Shown: piece by piece, positions 11,198 through 22,427 of the stretch
Layout of the letters: each line of letters begins with the position of its first letter
Numbering within the stretch: the first letter of the stretch is position 1
Assembly (NCBI RefSeq): GCF_010389155.1
Contig: NC_057769.1
Coordinates: 34,581,548 to 34,645,547, forward strand
Direction of reading: 5' to 3'
DNA from: Erigeron canadensis
Lineage: Eukaryota > Streptophyta > Magnoliopsida > Asterales > Asteraceae
Length of the DNA stretch: 64,000 nucleotides
The notes under the pieces: model-generated
What the model was told of the DNA's origin: nothing
Databases searched by the model: none
Seen by the model: the letters and a program-made list of their open reading frames with translations, nothing else
Position numbers and translations under genes: made by a program

Positions 11198-12067
11198 GTG
11201 ACACAAAAATTATATGGATTCGGCGATACGTCCCAAGACCATTGGCTCAACTATGACCCACCATATTCCAACTTAGTTGATGACATCTTCGGGCCACCAC
11301 GTACACAATCTAGAAATGCACTCATATATGAATCAAGGCAGGCGCAGGTGTCAGATCCAGAGTCAGAGGCACAATCATCGGCCAGTTGGGTTGGGTATGT
11401 TGCGGAACCGTATAACGCCAGTCTTTCCAAAAATTACGCTTGGGTACTAGGTGAGATACCATCGTACTTAAGGCCTAACGTTGTAGGCGCACAAAATGTC
11501 AAAGGAGACGGTAACTGTGGATTTCGAGCTACCGCTGTAGCTTTGGGGCTAGATGAGGAGATGGGTGCAGAGTGGGTTCGTACGCAGATGCTCGCGGAGT
11601 TTGAATCTGACCTCAATCGGTACATGCAAATGTTTGGGCAAACAGAGGGCAACCAAATGTTGTCGGCGCTGCGAACATCTTATTATGGAAGAAGCCGGCC
11701 CATAGATCATTGGATGAGTAAAGTTTGGTTCCATATCCTCCTGGCCAATAAGCTGGGTATAATAGTCAACTGCGTTAGCCTACGTGACCCCCGCACAGTA
11801 TTTCCGATGCATCACGGCTTAGATCAGCTGTTATTCAAACAACCGATAAGTATTGCTCTCATAAACGACGAAACCCATTTTGTTGCAGTGAAATTAGCAA
11901 GCGATTACCCAATGGCCTACAAGAATCCGGAATGGGAATTTCACGCAACCGATCCTGCACGTCGACTAGCATTAACGTACGCAAATCAAGAAAATGCGTA
12001 TCAAAATTGGTTATACGCAAACATACCAAGAGTACCACCAGGCCCTCCTATTGTAATAAACGATTAA
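11198..12067 (+). CDS. OTU-like cysteine protease in element A
   Basis: An open frame of up to 289 codons. The catalytic core is clear: GDGNCGFRA (Asp and nucleophile Cys, near residues 104-112) and a His in ETHFVAVKL near residue 228, the arrangement of OTU deubiquitinases. It aligns through its length with the element B OTU protein (for example AVALG, MLAE, PISIAL, DYPMA), at my rough estimate one third identical. The listed start is a GTG and no in-frame ATG precedes the core, so the true 5' end is probably a splice junction or was lost with the transposase exons. Expected activity: cleaving ubiquitin-type conjugates. A role in transposition is unknown. Confidence 0.82.
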   Translation: MTQKLYGFGDTSQDHWLNYDPPYSNLVDDIFGPPRTQSRNALIYESRQAQVSDPESEAQSSASWVGYVAEPYNASLSKNYAWVLGEIPSYLRPNVVGAQNVKGDGNCGFRATAVALGLDEEMGAEWVRTQMLAEFESDLNRYMQMFGQTEGNQMLSALRTSYYGRSRPIDHWMSKVWFHILLANKLGIIVNCVSLRDPRTVFPMHHGLDQLLFKQPISIALINDETHFVAVKLASDYPMAYKNPEWEFHATDPARRLALTYANQENAYQNWLYANIPRVPPGPPIVIND

Positions 12068-12362
12068 CGCAAGTCTATGTTTAATATAGGTTGTTTGTAT
12101 GTATACTTTTTTTATTGTATATATTTTTTATGTATTTAAGTTGTTGTTCCAAAACAAGTTTCAATCAACAATTTTTCATACTTTTCTGTTGTACATACAT
12201 TGATTTTATAATACTTTTCTAAAGTTGATTCCAATTATTTTTTTATCAACAAATGTATAAAAACAAAAAAAATACAAATGATTATATCACGAAAATCAAG
12301 ATTACAAAAGTAAATCACACTTCAGTTAAACGATGAATACAAACAATAAAAGAAAGGGAAAA

Positions 12363-13711
12363 CTAATCACTTTCATCATCACTATCATTATCACTATCAC
12401 TACCCAACCGCTGTGTGGGGGCCCGTGACGTGCTAGGCCCAGCATGGGATGATGACGTGCTAGGTCCGACCTCGAATGATGACTGGCTCCAAGGGCTACC
12501 CTGCGCGAACATATCATTGACGTTAAAGGACGGTGACTGCTGGGCTGGGAAGGGTTGCTCTATATCCTCTGGGAGGGGGACATTCAGTCCACGTGTTCCC
12601 CTAACCACACGCCCAACCACACGAGTATGTCCCGATCGGGTCCCTAAAGCGTCCACATATGTCTGCGTAGGCAGGGTATTGGGCACTTGGGAAAGTCTTT
12701 GGTGGGTATCAAGAAGCCGCTCCTGTAGCACATGAAAATTAAGTTAATAATAACTAAAAATTATTTATATGTAATATAAATATATTCCAAAAAAATATAT
12801 TTTTTCCGGATTTGTGCAAGATCTTACATAAATGGGTCTAACTGCGTCCTGCACCATCCCATCTCGTCTCGTGTGGGCCCGCAAATAAAACTCAGGCGGC
12901 TCCTCATGTCGCCCATCATTATCTTCCTGTATATACATTAATCAAAGTTATATATTTGTATGTGTATCTCTGTATAGATATATGTTTACATACGTGGATA
13001 TAAATAATTACGTATAACTTACAGCGTAACGTCATTCACGCTGAGCGTATGACTGCCGACCGTGAGTACTGACAAAATTATTTTGTTGTTGCCTGTTTGT
13101 CGTGTTTCTTTGGGCAGCAATCATCCGGGGCTCGCTGGTCCAGTAACCCAGTAGATAACTCCACACCTGTGGAGGCATCCCGTACGGAGGTTGACCCTCC
13201 AGTTCTGCCAGCCTCTGGGACCCACCCCTGTCAGTGAACCAAGTCTTCTTGAATTTTGCTTTTTTATCCCTGTAGATCTTCAGGGCATCCTGACGAATCA
13301 TCCTGGTCACGGCCTCTCGTAACGGGTGATTTTCTGGGTGACCTAAATATGGTTCTAAGTAGAACCGTCTCTGCAATAGTACCAAGTAATAGTTAGCATC
13401 TACCATATTTTTTATATGACGTATTTAAATAGTAAAAAAAAATTGTTTTATACCATAAGCCAGTCAGTAAGTCCATCCTTGATGGGCTGGGGCACCTGAT
13501 TCCACAACTCGTAATTATGTGGGACGGTAGCGACATAGGTCCTCAAATAGCTCTTGTACCACTTGGCGTGGTCCCCGATTGCCTGCCACCTACTAAGATC
13601 GTTATTCAACATAAGCGAGATTCGGCGTCCCGAATTCTGAAACTCGCGCTCCAGATCGTTGTTAGCAGCAGCAGCTCTCCCTGTGCTAATACCTGCAAAA
13701 CAAAATAAAAT

Positions 13712-13748
<37 letters not shown>

Positions 13749-13881
13749 AAATATATACCATATATTTATATGCAACGTACATTAATATATACTTACCACC
13801 TGTACGCCTACAACCCCATTCGGGGTTCCACCCCCAATTTGGAGGGTCGTTGCCACCATCTCCGCCGTGAAGTGCAGCCAT
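12363..13881 (-). pseudogene. TNP1-like (Transposase_24, Ptta/En/Spm) gene of element A, five exons, one nonsense codon
   Basis: My model on the - strand: ATG at 13881; exons 13797-13881, 13454-13692, 13023-13370, 12828-12926, 12363-12722 (85, 239, 348, 99, 360 nt). All introns have GT-AG ends and the phases fit a 377-codon frame. Exon 1 is His/Gly/Asp-rich (MAALHGGDGG). Exon 3 holds the family signature: YRDKKAKFKK, TDRGG, then TTNRQQQN and STHGRQSYAQ, as in the En/Spm-associated Ptta/Transposase_24 proteins. The last exon is Ser/Pro-rich with an acidic tail. A TGA at 13032-13034 (probably from CGA) interrupts exon 3 ten nucleotides before the donor, so this copy is likely dead. In En/Spm, related proteins bind subterminal DNA. 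A similar role here is an inference. Confidence 0.82.
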
Positions 13882-14499
13882 TTTAACCTACATCAGTTAT
13901 ACAATTTATAAAATAATATAAACAAACATAAATGTTATAAAAAAAGGTGCAAATTAAATTAACATATTTTGGACACAAAATTGTTTTTCAAAATTACTAT
14001 ACCTAAAATGCCCACATTTTTGCAACTTTTTTTCAAACCTTAGTTTCTAACATTAATACGAACCTAATAAAAACTATATTAATGAACTATAATAAACAAT
14101 AATTATAACTACAAATGTTTTCCTAAAAATTAATGAATTTCTAAAAATCATATCATTCCTAACTATAATAACATAAATAATCTTTCCTAACTATACTACT
14201 ATAACATTTCTATAACTAATACTTTCTAACATATATTTACTAACACTTGTTTTTTAACATAGATTACGTAAAATAGAGTAGTTAATAACTGATATTAATA
14301 TTTTTTTCCCTAAAATAAAACTCCATGTATTTATTTACTATATTATCATTATGATTATTATTATTATATACTTACATATAATACTAGTTACCATACATGA
14401 ATATGACCAAGCATAACATGAGTACAACAAAAATATTTGTTAACATTAACATATATTAAAATAAAAACAATTATTTAAAAGGTAAATGAGTGTTACCTC

Positions 14500-14720
14500 G
14501 TCTGAAAAATGGTTCACCGGAAAAATGAGTACAACAAAAAACGTGGTGTCTGGCTGGCCGGAAAAAAGGTAGTCGCCGGAAAAATAAAGCGCCGGAGTTC
14601 GCCGGAAAACTAAAAAATCTGGTTTGGCGTATATCAGTGGAAAATAAGTTCCCCGCAAAACTAGTTGCCCGGAAATCTTTTTTGCCGGAAAAAAGTCGCC
14701 GCTAAAACCCAACCTGAAAA
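14500..14720. repeat. Element A right subterminal GCCGGAAAA repeats
   Basis: The motif (G)CCGGAAAA recurs about seven times within 200 bp (from CACCGGAAAAATG near 14516 to TTGCCGGAAAAAAG near 14683). It lies upstream of the TNP1-like gene, between its start and the right end. Element B has the same motif (GGCCGGAAAATATGG, twice) in the equivalent place. Confidence 0.6.
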
Positions 14721-14934
14721 TAGACTCCGGGACGTCGGAAAACGTGGGTCGTGTAAAAATTGTTGATAACGAGGATGAGGGGATAGATGGCCGGATTTTG
14801 TGAGTTAAACGAATGGAGAAGAAAATAAATTACGGAGGAAGGGAGGAGGAGTTCGGAGGAGAAGGAGATGAATAAAAACAGGAGGAGATGAATGGAGAAG
14901 ACGTGGTTTATATCGACAAGCGCAAGTGGGGGGA

Positions 14935-15079
14935 CCCACTATTTGCGGCGACGTCACCGCTAATAGTGGGGTCCACACCCACGAGATTCGAGAATGGTTA
15001 CAGACATCACGTGAATGGTTAGAGACATTGACTGACAGAGGGGCCCACTATTTACGACGACGTCGCCGCTAATAGTGGG
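14935..15079. repeat. Element A right-end palindrome pair
   Basis: Two 36-bp imperfect palindromes (14935-14970 and 15044-15079) share the outer half-site CCCACTATT and the GAC|GTC centre. The outer one runs into GGGTGGTCGGGTTACAC, the complement of the shared terminal core GTAACCCGACCACCC. Confidence 0.88.
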
Positions 15080-15130
15080 TGGTCGGGTTACACCTTTTCC
15101 CCTGATCGGGTTACGCGCTTCGATAAATAT

Positions 15131-16354
15131 ATATATAACGCCATATCTACCAATATATAAATATATATATAATGCCAAGATTTTTTGATATGATAGAAAG
15201 GTACGTCTTATATCCTCCACACTGGGATAATCAGTGCGGTTTTCTCGAAGTGGTACTAACCACAACCACTTAGCCACAATATGTATTTGACTTTTTTTTT
15301 CAAGAGTATGATGTACGTATTACGAGTAAAAAGTGGTCCCATACTCCCATGTATCTTTTTTAAATGTAGCTTTTTCTGTGTAGTATGTAATTGTTACTCA
15401 AATTTTAGACTAGTATCAAATGTATACATTAGAGATGCCAGAGTACAAAATGTATAAATAATACCAATTTAGCAATAGATGTTATGATATTGTCATCATG
15501 TGAGCATCTGAGCCGCTGCATGTTATAAGTTAGAAACTTGCCAAATGCAAGTGCGATAAACTATATGTGTGAGGATGGTGACTTACCAAACATGAGTTTT
15601 ATATGGTATGCGTTTTGGATAACAAGGCAGTAAATCGGACTAGAGGGCTCTCACCCATTCACTATTTTATTTTATTTTTTTATAAAAAAGGTATATACAT
15701 GGTAATCTAGGTTTGGGTCGAAAATAGAGTGAGTACAAAAGGTCTAGATCGTAGTGAGGGTCACAATAGACCACAAGGAAGCTTCGCGTCGCCTAGTAAA
15801 TGAATAAGGCATATCAAGAATGGGACCATGGTCAGGCCAGGTACACCCCCAAAACTAGTTTGTGGTTCACATCAAATGGTCCATGCCTCACTACATGTCC
15901 ATTTCACAACAATTACATTATATATACATATTTTTCTTTTAATACAGTCAAAAATGTGAATACAAATAGCAAGTACTTCCCATCTTGGGAATAATATAGT
16001 ACTTTCCAAGTTGTATTTTCAAGTGGTTTTAGAAAATAACAAGTGCTTCCCATTCTATTATCAATGTTCATTTGTTTTTATAGCTAATCGACTTGATAAT
16101 TTAACAAATAGTAAGTGACTTTTATTTTATTTTTACTAAGTGACCGCTTAGTTATATGTAGATGCTATTTTAGTATGTAAAATGTTTTTTTTTTGTTAGT
16201 GCTAAAGGGACGCCTAAAAATTACTCGTACTTGATAAAGAATTTATATACATTTAAATATACGTCGCAGACACACTTAAAAAGCTAAAAACATACTACAA
16301 GAGTGAGTATTAGAAAGCAATACTAAAAAAGGATTCATATCCCAACCAAGCTTT
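15131..16354. other. Intergenic, no gene seen
   Basis: AT-rich sequence with no convincing coding frame, element end or RNA gene. Confidence 0.5.
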
Positions 16355-16570
16355 TTTGGTATATAGACCACACCAACTATATGCAGCGATAGTCGCTGCA
16401 AATAGTGCGGACCCCCTTGTCTGTAATGGCAAACCTGACAAAAAAATAACGGCCCCTGTCAGTAATCGCTGCAAATAGTTTGATATGAACAAAAACACCA
16501 GTATTTGCAGCTAAAATCACTGCAAATAGTCTGGTTTAATTATCAAAAAAGTGGTCAGGATACCAGCCGC
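16355..16570. mobile_element. Small non-autonomous element with a third palindrome type
   Basis: A palindrome with half-site ACTATATGCAGCGA (16376-16406) stands near the left side. A degenerate one with half-site ACTATTTGCAG (about 16500-16531) stands near the right. A half copy (TCGCTGCAAATAGT) lies between. The outer flanks read GGTATATAGACCAC and, on the - strand, GGTATCCTGACCAC, an imperfect terminal inverted repeat. The layout copies elements A and B at small scale, but the palindrome is different. No clear target duplication. Confidence 0.5.
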
Positions 16571-18399
16571 CTACTAAAATTATATAATGAATGTTGAAAG
16601 AATCATTACATATGGGTACATACATTAAAAACATTAATGATATTCATCATTGCAAGCTCTAAATTGAGAAATATACAACAACATATGCCTAAACGGTCCA
16701 AGACTAATAACCTTTGTTTTTGCAATAGTAGCATGATCATGAAATTGAGACCATCAAAAGTCCAAATATGACATCAAATAAACCTGTATTTGGTAGCTTC
16801 CAACAGCTTGATAACTTTGTTGGATGCCATTAACTAGAAAAAAAGATGCACATTGTTTATCCTAAATTGCTTGTAATGATTTTTCTTGCAACGAACTACT
16901 TCCGAGTTGTAATGATAAGTAGTACCTCTCGGTAGCTGTTAAAACTGACCGTCTATCAATAATCGATTTGGTCAACTTAGTTCAATTTTTTTTTTTTTTT
17001 TGGGTTTTGTATTCATTTTCAATATTTACTAAGAAAGCTCGTAGCACAAACTTTTATAGTTTCTGCGTAAGATAACGAGTAGATTGTTGTTATTATAGAT
17101 TTTTTACTATTATTAACGATTTTAGAAACTTTTTGAGCACTCTTTGATAGCTAGCGACATTGACCATACTTTTTTACCTCTCAGACCAATAAAAATGATA
17201 ACATCTTTTAAAATATTTTCGTTGGGTCGAATTGAATGGACTTATAGTCCAGGCCATCTCTACTTTAGATTAATTCTGCCCTTGATCTCAAAGTAGTCAA
17301 TTAAGACAACTAATAAGGTGGGGATAAACATGTCCATGTGTTCTTACATAAGCTATTACATTATGTTATACGGCGAAAACAAACACCGCAATCTTTTTCT
17401 ATGTCGACAAAATATTCATTTTTAAATATGCGCATCATAAAAAGGACCACATGCATTTAGCCATTTAGGTTAACAAATATCTAAAGTGTATCTTCATAAA
17501 CATCTATACCATTTATTAAAAAAAAATACCCTCAATGTTGAAAGTTACATGGAACAATGTCTAATATGCTTTTCTATGTAATATTTTCATCTATCACCTT
17601 TAAATTATGTAATATTTTCACTTACACTGCCCCTTAACATTAATGATTAAGTTACACTACCAATCCTTTATCTTTTAAAATATTTCCATTGACCATTTAT
17701 ATCAATAATCTACACCAATCGACGCATCATCTACTACTAACAATTTCCCCTACTATCACATTGTTGTCCCATGACCACCGCCGCATTGCGCAGATAACAT
17801 GCTAGTGTAACTTATCACCGAGTATATATAGTATTAGCAAATTATCTGAATGAAAATAACCAAATATCTGAATGAAAATAACCAAATAATATAATGTTAT
17901 CTATACTATATTCATGGGACAATTTATATAATTTTTTTTTTGTTTTTTGACAAGTATACATGGGACTAGACAAATATATGTATTACTTAAATAATTATTT
18001 TATGATCATTTATGACATAGTAAATGAAAAGTTTGAAATAAGACTATTTCGTAAGATTCTCAAAATTTTTTTTTTTTAACGACAGAATTGTATTAAATAA
18101 ATTAAATGACCATCTAACAAGATGCTAGAGACCAAACATTACAAAAATCAGATGCTAGATGCTCAGAATTATTATTATTATTTTTTTTGTTTAATAGGAA
18201 ACATATGACATAAATATAATGTGTTGGAGATTCAAATTCGACACGAAGTTCCTTTAAACATAGAGGGAGGTGATGTACTCGTATTTAACATATAGACATA
18301 TAGAATTTTGATTTTTGTAATGCATGTTAATATGTTATGTGATTTGAGTAAGGGTTATTTACCAATTCATAAATAAATAAAAAAATGAGAAAACAATTC
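16571..18399. other. Intergenic, no gene seen
   Basis: AT-rich sequence with homopolymer runs. I found no supported gene, RNA or element boundary. Confidence 0.5.
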
Positions 18400-19170
18400 T
18401 GGGTCACATATTTCTCTACTTTTCTCTCTCTTTAATTAGATTAAAAAATTTATCTAAATCATTCAAAATGTTTTATTTAACAAACCGCAAATCGTTATAT
18501 GAAAAAAAATTATGGTAGTCTTAAAATTTCGTCGTCTTTCATTAGAGATGCAATTCAATATATTTTTGATAGCTTTTTAATTTTTGTTTTTTATTGCCCT
18601 TATACTTGTGTACATACACATATGTAGAATCTTTGTTTTCACATGTAAATTAGTAAATAACAATCTTCACACAGCAATGAAGGTTAAGAGCGGAGCCCGT
18701 CAATCCATGGCGAAGCCATGGTGGTCAAGGGCGGAACCCGTGGGTCCATGGCGGAGCCATAGCGGCTAAGGGCGCGTTAGGTAGATCACCCATCATCGAT
18801 CACCCCTATGACCTATCAACCTCTATAACTTATCACACTATAGCCTATCACCCTCAATGATCTATTAACTCCACCAACTTTAGTTTATGAATTTCCATAA
18901 GGTCAAAGTCCGTTCCGAATCACAATTTTTTTCAACTTAACATGTGTAGGTTATGTGTAAGTATCAAAAAGAAAAAGAAAATTAAAAAGTCATCAAAAGT
19001 ATATCAAATTGCATCTCTAATGAAAGAGGACGAAATTTTAAGACTATCCATACTTTTTTTTTCATCTAATGATTTACGGTTTGTGAGATAAAACATTTTG
19101 AATGATTTGGATGATTTTACATATTTTATTTAAAGAGAGAAAAATTTGGAAAAAAAATGAGTGATTTAAA
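18400..19170. mobile_element. Long-inverted-repeat MITE (foldback-like), copy 1
   Basis: The left arm (about 18411-18565) and right arm (about 18975-19165) are inverted copies over roughly 150 bp. For example TCATTCAAAATGTTTTAT and CTTTCATTAGAGATGCAA on the left recur on the - strand of the right arm. The core (18690-18840) is GC-richer and contains degenerate repeats of GGCGGAGCCATAG / GGGCGGAACCCG, then TTAGGTAGATCACCC and CCCCTATGACCTATCA. The same core is at 48.9-49.05 kb. No coding capacity. Superfamily uncertain (MULE or foldback). Confidence 0.75.
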
Positions 19171-19458
19171 ATTGGTTTTTCATTTTTTTTATTCATGAAT
19201 TTTTAAGATAACTAACCCCTGTATGATTTATCAATATAAAGTTGTAAAAACAATTTTCTTTTTAATGATTATATGTACTACATTTTAACCAGGATTGTTG
19301 TGAAAAAAACATTCCATTTCCTCGTCAGATTGCCAACTCAACACAGTTTGACCAAAGGTAATCAAATCGTGAACGTCTGACAAGCACATGTTTGATAAGA
19401 TCAAATTTTAATTTCGTTTGTGTATTATTATGGGGACGTGTAGGCCGACCACCCCTTA

Positions 19459-19497
19459 TGTAACCCGACCACCCCTTTTGGAGCGACAGTCGCTCCT
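19459..19497. repeat. Element B left terminal core and palindrome
   Basis: TGTAACCCGACCACCCC is followed by GGAGCGAC-a-GTCGCTCC (19480-19496). The first 25 bp of the element (from 19434, GGACGTGTAGGCCGACCACC) repeat part of this core, so the extreme end looks like a partial duplication of the terminal repeat. Confidence 0.85.
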
Positions 19498-19520
19498 AAA
19501 GGGGTATTAGGATACGACAA

Positions 19521-19605
19521 CATTTCTGCACGATTCGAATCTACCACCCCTTTAGGAGCGACAGTCGCTCCTAAAGAGGTGGTAGGTTCGAATCGTGCAG
19601 AAATG
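19521..19605. repeat. Element B 42-bp-arm hairpin
   Basis: Arms 19521-19562 and 19564-19605 are inverted copies with two mismatches around a single central A. The centre is the element's own palindrome (AGGAGCGAC-a-GTCGCTCCT). The outer arm sequence (CATTTCTGCACGATTCGAA) is not found elsewhere in the element's ends. It lies about 170 bp upstream of the transposase ATG, so it may be transcribed in the 5' leader. Confidence 0.92.
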
Positions 19606-19775
19606 TTTCTGTTTCCCCGTGACGATTCATTCTTTATAAGTTCAATCATTTCATATTCATTCTATATAAGTTCAATCTCATTATTCAATCGTTTTGATAT
19701 TCGATCGTTTTCATATTCATTCATTTTGATTTATTCGTTTTCATTTATTACTGTTAAGTGTTTTTATTATTTTAG

Positions 19776-22340
19776 ATGGATTGCTTGGAGGAAATTTTCT
19801 TAAATCCAAATGCGCCGGAAGGTGTAAATGACGAGTTTGTGTACGAAGAGCCCGATGACGAATTTGAATCCCCAGATGTCCGTGATGAATTTGATTACGA
19901 TCACGATGTTTTTATACCAAGGAGGTATGTATATAATCCAACCTTTTCATTTTTTGTGTTGTTATTTTGTGAGTAATTGTATTTTGTTATTATTCATTAG
20001 ATTTGTTGCTATAAAAGTATGTAAGAAAACTAATTATTAAAACTACGGATAAAAAATTGTTTATAAAAACATATTAAAAAATGTACGTAAAAATGTAGAT
20101 TAACAAAAGCTATTAAAAAATTGTTAAAAAAAAAAGTGTATAAAAAGTGTATTATAAAAAAGTATATAAAAGTGTATTATAAAAAAGTGTATAAGAAAGT
20201 GGATTATAAAAAAGTATATAAAATAGTGTATTAAAAAAAATGTATTATAAAAAAGTGCATAAAAAGTGTATTAAAAAAAAGTGTATAAAATATTTCAGGT
20301 GTTTGACACACACATAGATTTGGTAGACTGGGCTCAAAGAACGACAAAGGAGCTTGGTTATGTGTTAGTAACACGAAGATCAAATGTCACAAAAGGCGGA
20401 GAAGTTAAAAAGGTGGTCCTTATTTGCAACCGTGGTGGAAAAAAAGATAAGCGGTCAACCGGGGCACCCAAAGGGAGTACCAAAATTGACTGTCCATTCA
20501 AATTGGTAGGCCGTCTGACAAAGGACCATAGTTGGTGGGTTGAAGTTATAGATCACCGACATAACCATCCATCAGCTCGTAATTTGGAAGGTATTGCGTA
20601 CGCAAGACGACTAACCGATGTTCAAAAAGAATTTGTGGACGAAAAGGCGTTGCTAGGTTTTGGGCCAAATAGCATAAGGGACCAATTGAAGGATGCATTT
20701 CCCGGCATCTTGACTCGTTCACAAGACATTTCTAACTACCTGCGGCAACACCGGCTAAAGCACGCCCAACAACGAGGGGAAACTCGAATGCAGGTGAAAT
20801 AAGAAACATACCTGCATGTGGATCGTATAACTATATGTTTATTTTTTTTAAAAATACGACTTCCTTATACTTTGGTTGTTTACCCGTTGCAGATCGTGCT
20901 CCAATTACTATCTGACCATCAGTACACGTATCAGTACACGACGGATAGCAAAACCGGATGTTTGACCAATCTCTTTTTCGTACATCCTACATCACTTGAC
21001 ATATGGCGTGCATTTCCTTGGATCATTGAAATAGACGCCACGTATAAAACCAACGTTTACAACATGCCGCTTGTTGAGATTGTGGGTGTCACTCCAACTG
21101 GCAAGACATTCAGCATTGCGCACGCACTTATTGAAAATGAGCAACATGCGGCATACACATGGGTGTTACAGTGCTTGAGGTCGACGCTCGAAGAAGGGTT
21201 CGTCGTGCGTGTGGCACTCACTGATCGGGATCTGGCCCTCATGAAAGCGGTTAAGGATGTGATGCCGGAAACGAAGCTGATACTGTGTAGAATACACATT
21301 TGGAGGAATATTGAGTTACATGCCAACCCATCGTTTGGGTCAAAAAAAGATTATGGTTCGTTTAGACACCGGTGGGATAAACTCGTAAACTCAATCACGG
21401 TTAAAGAATACGCAGAGAATGAGCAGCGGCTAAAAGTATTCTTGGCAGATAAACCAAGTATATACATCCCGTCTCCATACTGTTTTTATGATAACGCTTA
21501 CGATGTAACCATGTAGCTAAATCACTTTTTATTTTCCTGCAGATCTTTATAAGTATCTACAAATACAGTGGCTTGCCTCGTACAAGGAGTTATTTGTGTC
21601 ATGTTGGGTCGACCAACACCGCAACTATCGTAACTACACTACCAACAGGGTTGAGAGCGAGCATTCTTTGCTGAAGTCAGTTATGCATCAAAAGCGGCTT
21701 ACGTTCCACAGAATCGTTGAATGTGTTAACTCTGTTGTCAGCGGGCAATACACCGAAATAAAGGGGTCACTGGAACATTGCAGGCAGTACAATCAAAATA
21801 AACACAATTATCCCTGTTTAAAGGATTTGCTCGGTAAAGCCTCCCATGTAGCCTTGCAAATTATGGTTGACGAAATTGATCGATTGAAAAATACAGTAAA
21901 AGGGGACGTGTCAAAGTGCGGGTGTACGGTATGGGCTAGTTGTGGCTTGCCATGTAGTTGTCGACTTCTAACATACATGCAGGAACGTAAGTACAGTTCA
22001 TTCAATACAAATGGTCCATTTTACTTAAAAATACTTAATGTAATATTTTTATTCCTGCAGGAAGGCGTGTTCAAGAATATGAGATAGATGCATTTTGGTG
22101 CAGGCTCGATATAACCCCGTCCACCTGCCTGCCTGGAAATGTGAAGAAAGACTCGGATGATGACGAGCCTGTTGAGGCCTTTTGTGGCGAGGTTACTGCT
22201 GCCTTGGAACGACAACCCATAAAACAAAGGAAAAGCTTGATGTCAAAAATAAAGGACCTCATCTATCCGGGTCGGTCCAAAATCAAGGACCCGGAGGTCC
22301 AAAAGAAAACACGTGGTAGACCTGTTGGGTCAAAGAAAAA
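19776..22340 (+). CDS. FAR1/MULE transposase of element B
   Basis: Mutator-like transposase in about five exons: 19776-~19929, 20299-20793, 20893-21457, 21543-21986, 22061-~22340. The 3' three introns have good GT-AG sites and consistent phases; the first donor is ambiguous by a few bases. Exon 1 is acidic. Exon 2 is the FAR1-type WRKY-GCM1 zinc-binding domain (TRRSN..., CNRGGKKD, IDCPFKLVG, DHRHNHPS). Exon 3 has the first two catalytic Asp (EIDATYK and LTDRDLA) and CRIHIW. Exon 4 has the Glu region (NRVESEHSLLK) and a SWIM-like finger (CGCTVWASCGLPCSC). The last exon ends in a basic AT-hook-like KTRGRPVGSKKK. Intron 1 is filled with degenerate AAAAAGTGTATAAA repeats. All catalytic residues appear present. 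Confidence 0.85.
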
Positions 22341-22427
22341 GTTATATTATTATAGTCTAGCAAATTATTAATTGTTAAATACTATACGGGTATACATCTA
22401 ACTTAATTATTCATTCATTCATTGCAG

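Larger units (their letters stand above)
10622..15121. mobile_element. Element A: MULE-like DNA transposon with OTU and TNP1-like genes, no transposase
   Basis: The left end reads GGCATTGGGTAACACC and the right end, on the - strand, GAAGCGCGTAACCCG. Both lead into TAGCGGCGACGTCGCCGCTA-type palindromes (axis near 10678 on the left, near 15061 on the right). The flanks share ATAAATAT (10614-10621 and 15123-15130), 8 of a possible 9-bp target duplication, but in AT-rich DNA. Inside, an OTU protease gene on + (11198-12067) converges on a five-exon TNP1-like gene on - (12363-13881). The inner right-hand core GTAACCCGACCACCC is shared with element B, so the two are sister families. A lacks any transposase exon and is non-autonomous. 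Confidence 0.75.

Noticed and set aside
11044..11250. - strand frame with YIYIYI repeats
   Set aside because: It is a translation of (TA)n microsatellites.
10622..15121. Element A as a CACTA (En/Spm) transposon, because of its palindromes and TNP1-like gene
   Set aside because: Its ends do not start with CACTA, I see no 3-bp duplication, and its terminal core matches element B, which has a 9-bp duplication and a MULE transposase.
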